Source of the DNA: Sulfurimonas sp.
GTDB lineage: Bacteria > Campylobacterota > Campylobacteria > Campylobacterales > Sulfurimonadaceae
Length of the DNA: 46,149 nucleotides
Direction: 5' to 3'
Assembly (NCBI GenBank): GCA_013791885.1
Contig: VMSZ01000049.1
Coordinates: forward strand, 1 to 46,149
The notes under the pieces are model-generated. The model ran no database searches. It saw only the letters and a list, made by a program, of their open reading frames with translations, and had not been told where the DNA came from. Position numbers and translations under genes: made by a program. This document shows, piece after piece, positions 43,133 through 46,149 of this stretch. How positions within the stretch are numbered: position 1 is the stretch's first letter; each line of letters opens with the position of its first letter.

Positions 43133-46130
43133 GAGATTAGTTGCGTATGCACTTTCTCAGCGTTTTTTAATTCTTCTGCTTGCGTTTGGAGTACTTCTGT
43201 ATGGTCTCTATTCGATGATGAAACTCCCGATAGACGCCTATCCGGATGTTGCCCCCGTTCAGGTAAAAATCATTTTAAAAGCGCCGGGTATGACACCTGC
43301 TGAGATGGAATCCCGCGTTACAATTGCCGTAGAACAAAATCTTCAAAGCATACCAAACCAAAAGATAGTGCGTTCACTTTCAAAATATGGCTTGTGCGAT
43401 ATTACTATTGATTTTAATGACGGAGTGGATATCTACTGGGCGAGACAACAGGTCGCCCAAAGACTCAGTGAAGTAAAAAGTGAACTGCCTGCAAATGTTG
43501 AGGGAGGACTCGCTCCAATAACAACACCTTTGGGCGAAGTACTCATGTTTACTATTGAATCTGACACACTTGATTTGATGGAAAAAAGAACGCTTCTTGA
43601 CTGGGTTATCAACAAACGCCTTCGTTCCATAGATGGTGTTGCCGATACAAACGCACTGGGAGGTTATGTAAAAACCTATGAGATTGTTCCCGATTACTCA
43701 AAGATGAAGCTCTACGGAATAACGCTTGGTGATATTCAAGAGACTTTGTCAAAAAATAATCAAAACGATGGAATAGGGCGACTCTCTCTCGGTGAGCAAA
43801 GTTTGTATGTCCGCTCAGAGGGAAGATTAAAAAATATTGAAGATATAAAAAATCTTATTCTAAAATATGATAGTGTAAACATTAGAATATCCGATGTCTC
43901 CGAGGTGAGAATAGGTTCACTCACCCGAGCGGGCTTTGTTACAAAAGATGGAAAAAATGAAGCTGTGCAGGGTCTTGTTCTCTCAAGAAAAGGGGAAAAT
44001 ACTTCCGCAGTTGTCCAAAGAGTCAAAGATGAGCTTAAAAAAATAGAAAAAGATTTGCCAAAAGGCACGACTATCAATACTTTTTATGACAGATCTGAGC
44101 TAGTAAGCAAAGCTATAAGCACGGTAACAAAAGCATTAATAGAAGCTAGTATCTTAATTATTATTATTCTTTTTGTATTTTTGGGAAATTTTGCTTCTGC
44201 GTTTAGTGTTGCGATTATCTTGCCATTTGCTGCCATGATGACTTTCATTGCCATGAACTACTTTGGAGTGACAGCAAACCTCATGAGTCTAGGCGGTCTG
44301 GCCATTGCCGTAGGTATGCTTGTCGACGCCGGTGTTGTTATGGTGGAAAACATTGCTTCTTATCTACATGATGAAGAGCATAAAAATGAACCGAAACTCT
44401 CACTTGTGCTGCGTTCTGCAAAAGAAGTGGCAACGCCTGTTTTTACGGGTATTTTAATCATTATTATAGTATTTTTACCACTTTTAACACTCGAAGGTTT
44501 GGAAGGAAAACTTTTTGTGCCTGTTGCACTCAGTATTGTTTTCGCACTTACATCTTCTCTTATTTTAGCATTGACCTTTATTCCTGTAGTGAGTTTTTAC
44601 ATCTTAAAGCAAGAAACGCATAAAGCGCCGGCACTTATGATATTCTTGGAAAACAGATATAAGACTCTATTAAAGTTTGTGCTTTCAAATCAAAAAATAG
44701 TTTTTATAACGGCCGGTATCTTGTGGATTTTGGCTGTTGGTGCTTTCATGCAAGTCGGTAAAACTTTTATGCCGGAGCTTGATGAGGGAAATATCATTAT
44801 CGGGATAGAAAAAAATCCTTCCATTTCACTTGAAGCAAGCCGTGATATTGATCTTAAAATCCAGCAGTCTTTGATGCGTGAAGTACCGGAGATTCTTTCC
44901 ATTGTAGCTAGAGGCGGAAGCGATGAGATAGGGCTTGACCCGATGGGGCTCAACGACACGGACACATTCCTGGTGCTTAAGCCAAAAGCTGAGTGGAGAG
45001 TTCCTTCAAATGAGTGGATTCAAGACGAGTTTAGACGAGTTTTAGATGAATTTGTGGGTATAGAGTACGGCTTTACTCAGCCTATTGCCATGAGAATATC
45101 TGAGATGATTAGCGGTTCACGCGGAGATATCGTCGTAAATATCTACGGGGAAGATTCCAAAAAACTGGATGATATTGCAAAAGAAGTTGTAAAAATTACC
45201 GAGGGAGTCCAAGGCAGCAGTGACGTCTATAAAAGAGCCAACGAAGGTGTAGCCTATTGGGAAATTGCTTTTAAAGATGAGGCAATGGCACGTTATGGCG
45301 TAAGCAGAGATGAACTCTCGGCCTATATGCAAACGGCCATTAATGGTTCACAGGAAGGAATTATTCAAGAAGAATTACGACGTATTCCTCTTATGATAAA
45401 GGGTGATGAAGAGTTTCAGGGTTCTATGAGCAAGATAAAAAATCTTCATTATGTGTTGAACAATGGCGTAAGCATTGAGCTTGATGAACTTGTTGCGTTT
45501 ACCATGACACAAGGACCTGTACAGATTGACCATGAAAACGGCATGAGAAAATCATTGGTTCAGACGAATGTGCAAGGTCGGGATTTGGTTGGTTTTGTTA
45601 ATGAACTCTCAGGCAAACTTGAGAGCGGTATTGACCTCCCTCAGGGCTATTTCTTAGATTATGCAGGAGAATACCAGAATCAGCAACGTGCTTCTAAGCG
45701 TCTTTCGTTCATTGTGCCCTTGAGTCTAGTGCTTATTTTTATACTGCTCATTGTGACTTTTAAATCATCTTTGCAAGCTGTTTTGGTTTTGGCCAATATT
45801 CCTTTTGCTCTTATTGGAGGTGTTTTTGGACTTTACTTTACTGGAGAGTATATGAGTGTTCCTGCTACGGTCGGATTTATTGCACTTATGGGTATTGCAG
45901 TTTTGAACGGGGTTGTTATGGTGAATTACTTCAATGATTTAAAACATGGCGTTTATGAGGCTAAAGAACTTGTTATGACGGGTTCCATTAGAAGACTACG
46001 TCCGGTTTTAATGACTGCGTTTATTGCAGCACTCGGACTTATTCCTATGCTATTCGCAACAGGGCCAGGTTCAGAGATTCAAAAACCTCTTGCCATAGTT
46101 ATTATTAAGGGTTTGGTTTTCCAGTTCTAG
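43125..46130 (+). CDS. CzcA/CusA-type (HME) RND pump, 3' end disrupted at the contig edge
   Basis: From the ATG at 43125 (GGAGG eight bases before; the ATG at 43107 would put that site inside the gene), about 1000 residues. N-terminal helix, porter domains (KLPIDAYPDVAPVQVKI, MESRVTIAVEQNLQSIPN), membrane helix 4 with AIAVGMLVDAGVVMVENI (one Asp and one Glu of the proton relay, no DFG, nearer CusA-type than Zn/Co/Cd CzcA) and GVFGLYFTGEYMSV near the C-terminal half. It is a proton-driven heavy-metal exporter; the ion is not determinable. After KPLAIVII the expected GGLVSST... becomes KGLVFQF and a stop: one extra T near 46116 would restore GLVSSS in the next frame, so the stop is probably a base error. 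Confidence 0.88.
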   Translation: MSERLVAYALSQRFLILLLAFGVLLYGLYSMMKLPIDAYPDVAPVQVKIILKAPGMTPAEMESRVTIAVEQNLQSIPNQKIVRSLSKYGLCDITIDFNDGVDIYWARQQVAQRLSEVKSELPANVEGGLAPITTPLGEVLMFTIESDTLDLMEKRTLLDWVINKRLRSIDGVADTNALGGYVKTYEIVPDYSKMKLYGITLGDIQETLSKNNQNDGIGRLSLGEQSLYVRSEGRLKNIEDIKNLILKYDSVNIRISDVSEVRIGSLTRAGFVTKDGKNEAVQGLVLSRKGENTSAVVQRVKDELKKIEKDLPKGTTINTFYDRSELVSKAISTVTKALIEASILIIIILFVFLGNFASAFSVAIILPFAAMMTFIAMNYFGVTANLMSLGGLAIAVGMLVDAGVVMVENIASYLHDEEHKNEPKLSLVLRSAKEVATPVFTGILIIIIVFLPLLTLEGLEGKLFVPVALSIVFALTSSLILALTFIPVVSFYILKQETHKAPALMIFLENRYKTLLKFVLSNQKIVFITAGILWILAVGAFMQVGKTFMPELDEGNIIIGIEKNPSISLEASRDIDLKIQQSLMREVPEILSIVARGGSDEIGLDPMGLNDTDTFLVLKPKAEWRVPSNEWIQDEFRRVLDEFVGIEYGFTQPIAMRISEMISGSRGDIVVNIYGEDSKKLDDIAKEVVKITEGVQGSSDVYKRANEGVAYWEIAFKDEAMARYGVSRDELSAYMQTAINGSQEGIIQEELRRIPLMIKGDEEFQGSMSKIKNLHYVLNNGVSIELDELVAFTMTQGPVQIDHENGMRKSLVQTNVQGRDLVGFVNELSGKLESGIDLPQGYFLDYAGEYQNQQRASKRLSFIVPLSLVLIFILLIVTFKSSLQAVLVLANIPFALIGGVFGLYFTGEYMSVPATVGFIALMGIAVLNGVVMVNYFNDLKHGVYEAKELVMTGSIRRLRPVLMTAFIAALGLIPMLFATGPGSEIQKPLAIVIIKGLVFQF

Positions 46131-46149
46131 TTTTGCCATTTTATCCGCA

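Larger units (their letters stand above)
486..46022. repeat. Dispersed word AAACGCAG (both orientations, about 44 copies)
   Basis: Hand-located copies start at, for example, 486, 800, 1485, 1612, 1806, 2789, 4811, 5824, 5920, 6267, 10710, 10870, 11339, 12678, 14508, 17401, 19325, 19492, 19562, 19662, 19860, 21643, 23696, 24872, 25393, 28029, 32153, 34205, 36876, 37819, 37895, 37973, 42485, 42514, 42918, 44197 and 46015. My tally is 21 forward and 23 reverse. AAACGCAA adds about 25; AAACGCT, -C and -G are much rarer. In coding DNA the word is read as AAC-GCA, ACG-CAG and AAA-CGC, so protein sequence does not explain it. Confidence 0.75.

Noticed and set aside
486-46022. AAACGCAG as a Chi or KOPS-like oriented motif
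   Set aside because: Copies are balanced between strands (21 and 23), whereas Chi and KOPS are strongly biased to one replication strand.

Overview
The window looks like a complete draft contig (46,149 bases, AT-rich) from a free-living, probably chemolithoautotrophic member of the Campylobacterota, most like Sulfurimonas. The basis is protein-level recognition and gene order. The ferredoxin, ndk, DUF177, rpmF, plsX, fabH block next to a 2-Cys peroxiredoxin matches the arrangement I recall from Campylobacter jejuni. A DabA/DabB bicarbonate uptake operon, a PhnD-like GGDEF-EAL sensor and histidine kinases with an HQWRQPLN H-box point to a sulfur- or hydrogen-oxidising relative. Both ends look like assembly edges: bases 1-63 are an exact fold-back of 141-203, and the last ~35 bases break the reading frame of an RND pump gene.

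Layout. 64-8082: a DUF4139 secreted protein (truncated), a DUF819 membrane protein, an MFS (UMF1) transporter, a dipeptide epimerase, pyruvate kinase, the NhaA antiporter and a Sel1-repeat protein. 8154-12288: a diguanylate cyclase and a YfiR-like periplasmic protein, divergent from a TonB-dependent receptor. 12305-18193: a minus-strand operon of dabB, a second small antiporter-like membrane protein, dabA and a PII-like protein, a candidate energy-coupled inorganic-carbon pump with its own nucleotide or carbon sensor. 18364-28621: a BRCT-like/repeat protein and MoxR ATPase, a PhnD-PAS-PAS-GGDEF-EAL protein, a DUF475/TerC-type membrane protein, a VWA protein with a degenerate metallopeptidase motif, a REC-REC-GGDEF regulator and a Pif1-like helicase. 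28667-29835: two overlapping small lipoprotein genes and AhpC. 30071-34886: metK, ferredoxin, ndk, DUF177, rpmF, plsX, fabH (housekeeping and lipid synthesis). 34968-40484: a HIT protein, a DEAD-box RNA helicase, RmuC and a sensor histidine kinase. 40537 to the end: a small membrane-anchored protein followed by a tripartite TolC/adaptor/CzcA-CusA-type RND efflux operon cut by the contig end.

No tRNA, rRNA, CRISPR array, insertion sequence or phage gene was recognised, and no gap between genes exceeds 300 bases. The strongest unexplained signal is a dispersed word, AAACGCAG (about 44 exact copies by hand count, roughly one per kb, equal in both orientations, used in all codon frames). Base composition predicts about one copy. 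Its density and orientation behaviour resemble a DNA-uptake sequence. Other notable points are three genes whose TATAAT box ends exactly six bases before the ATG (probable leaderless mRNAs), the four-gene DAB operon, and a structured leader in front of rpmF.
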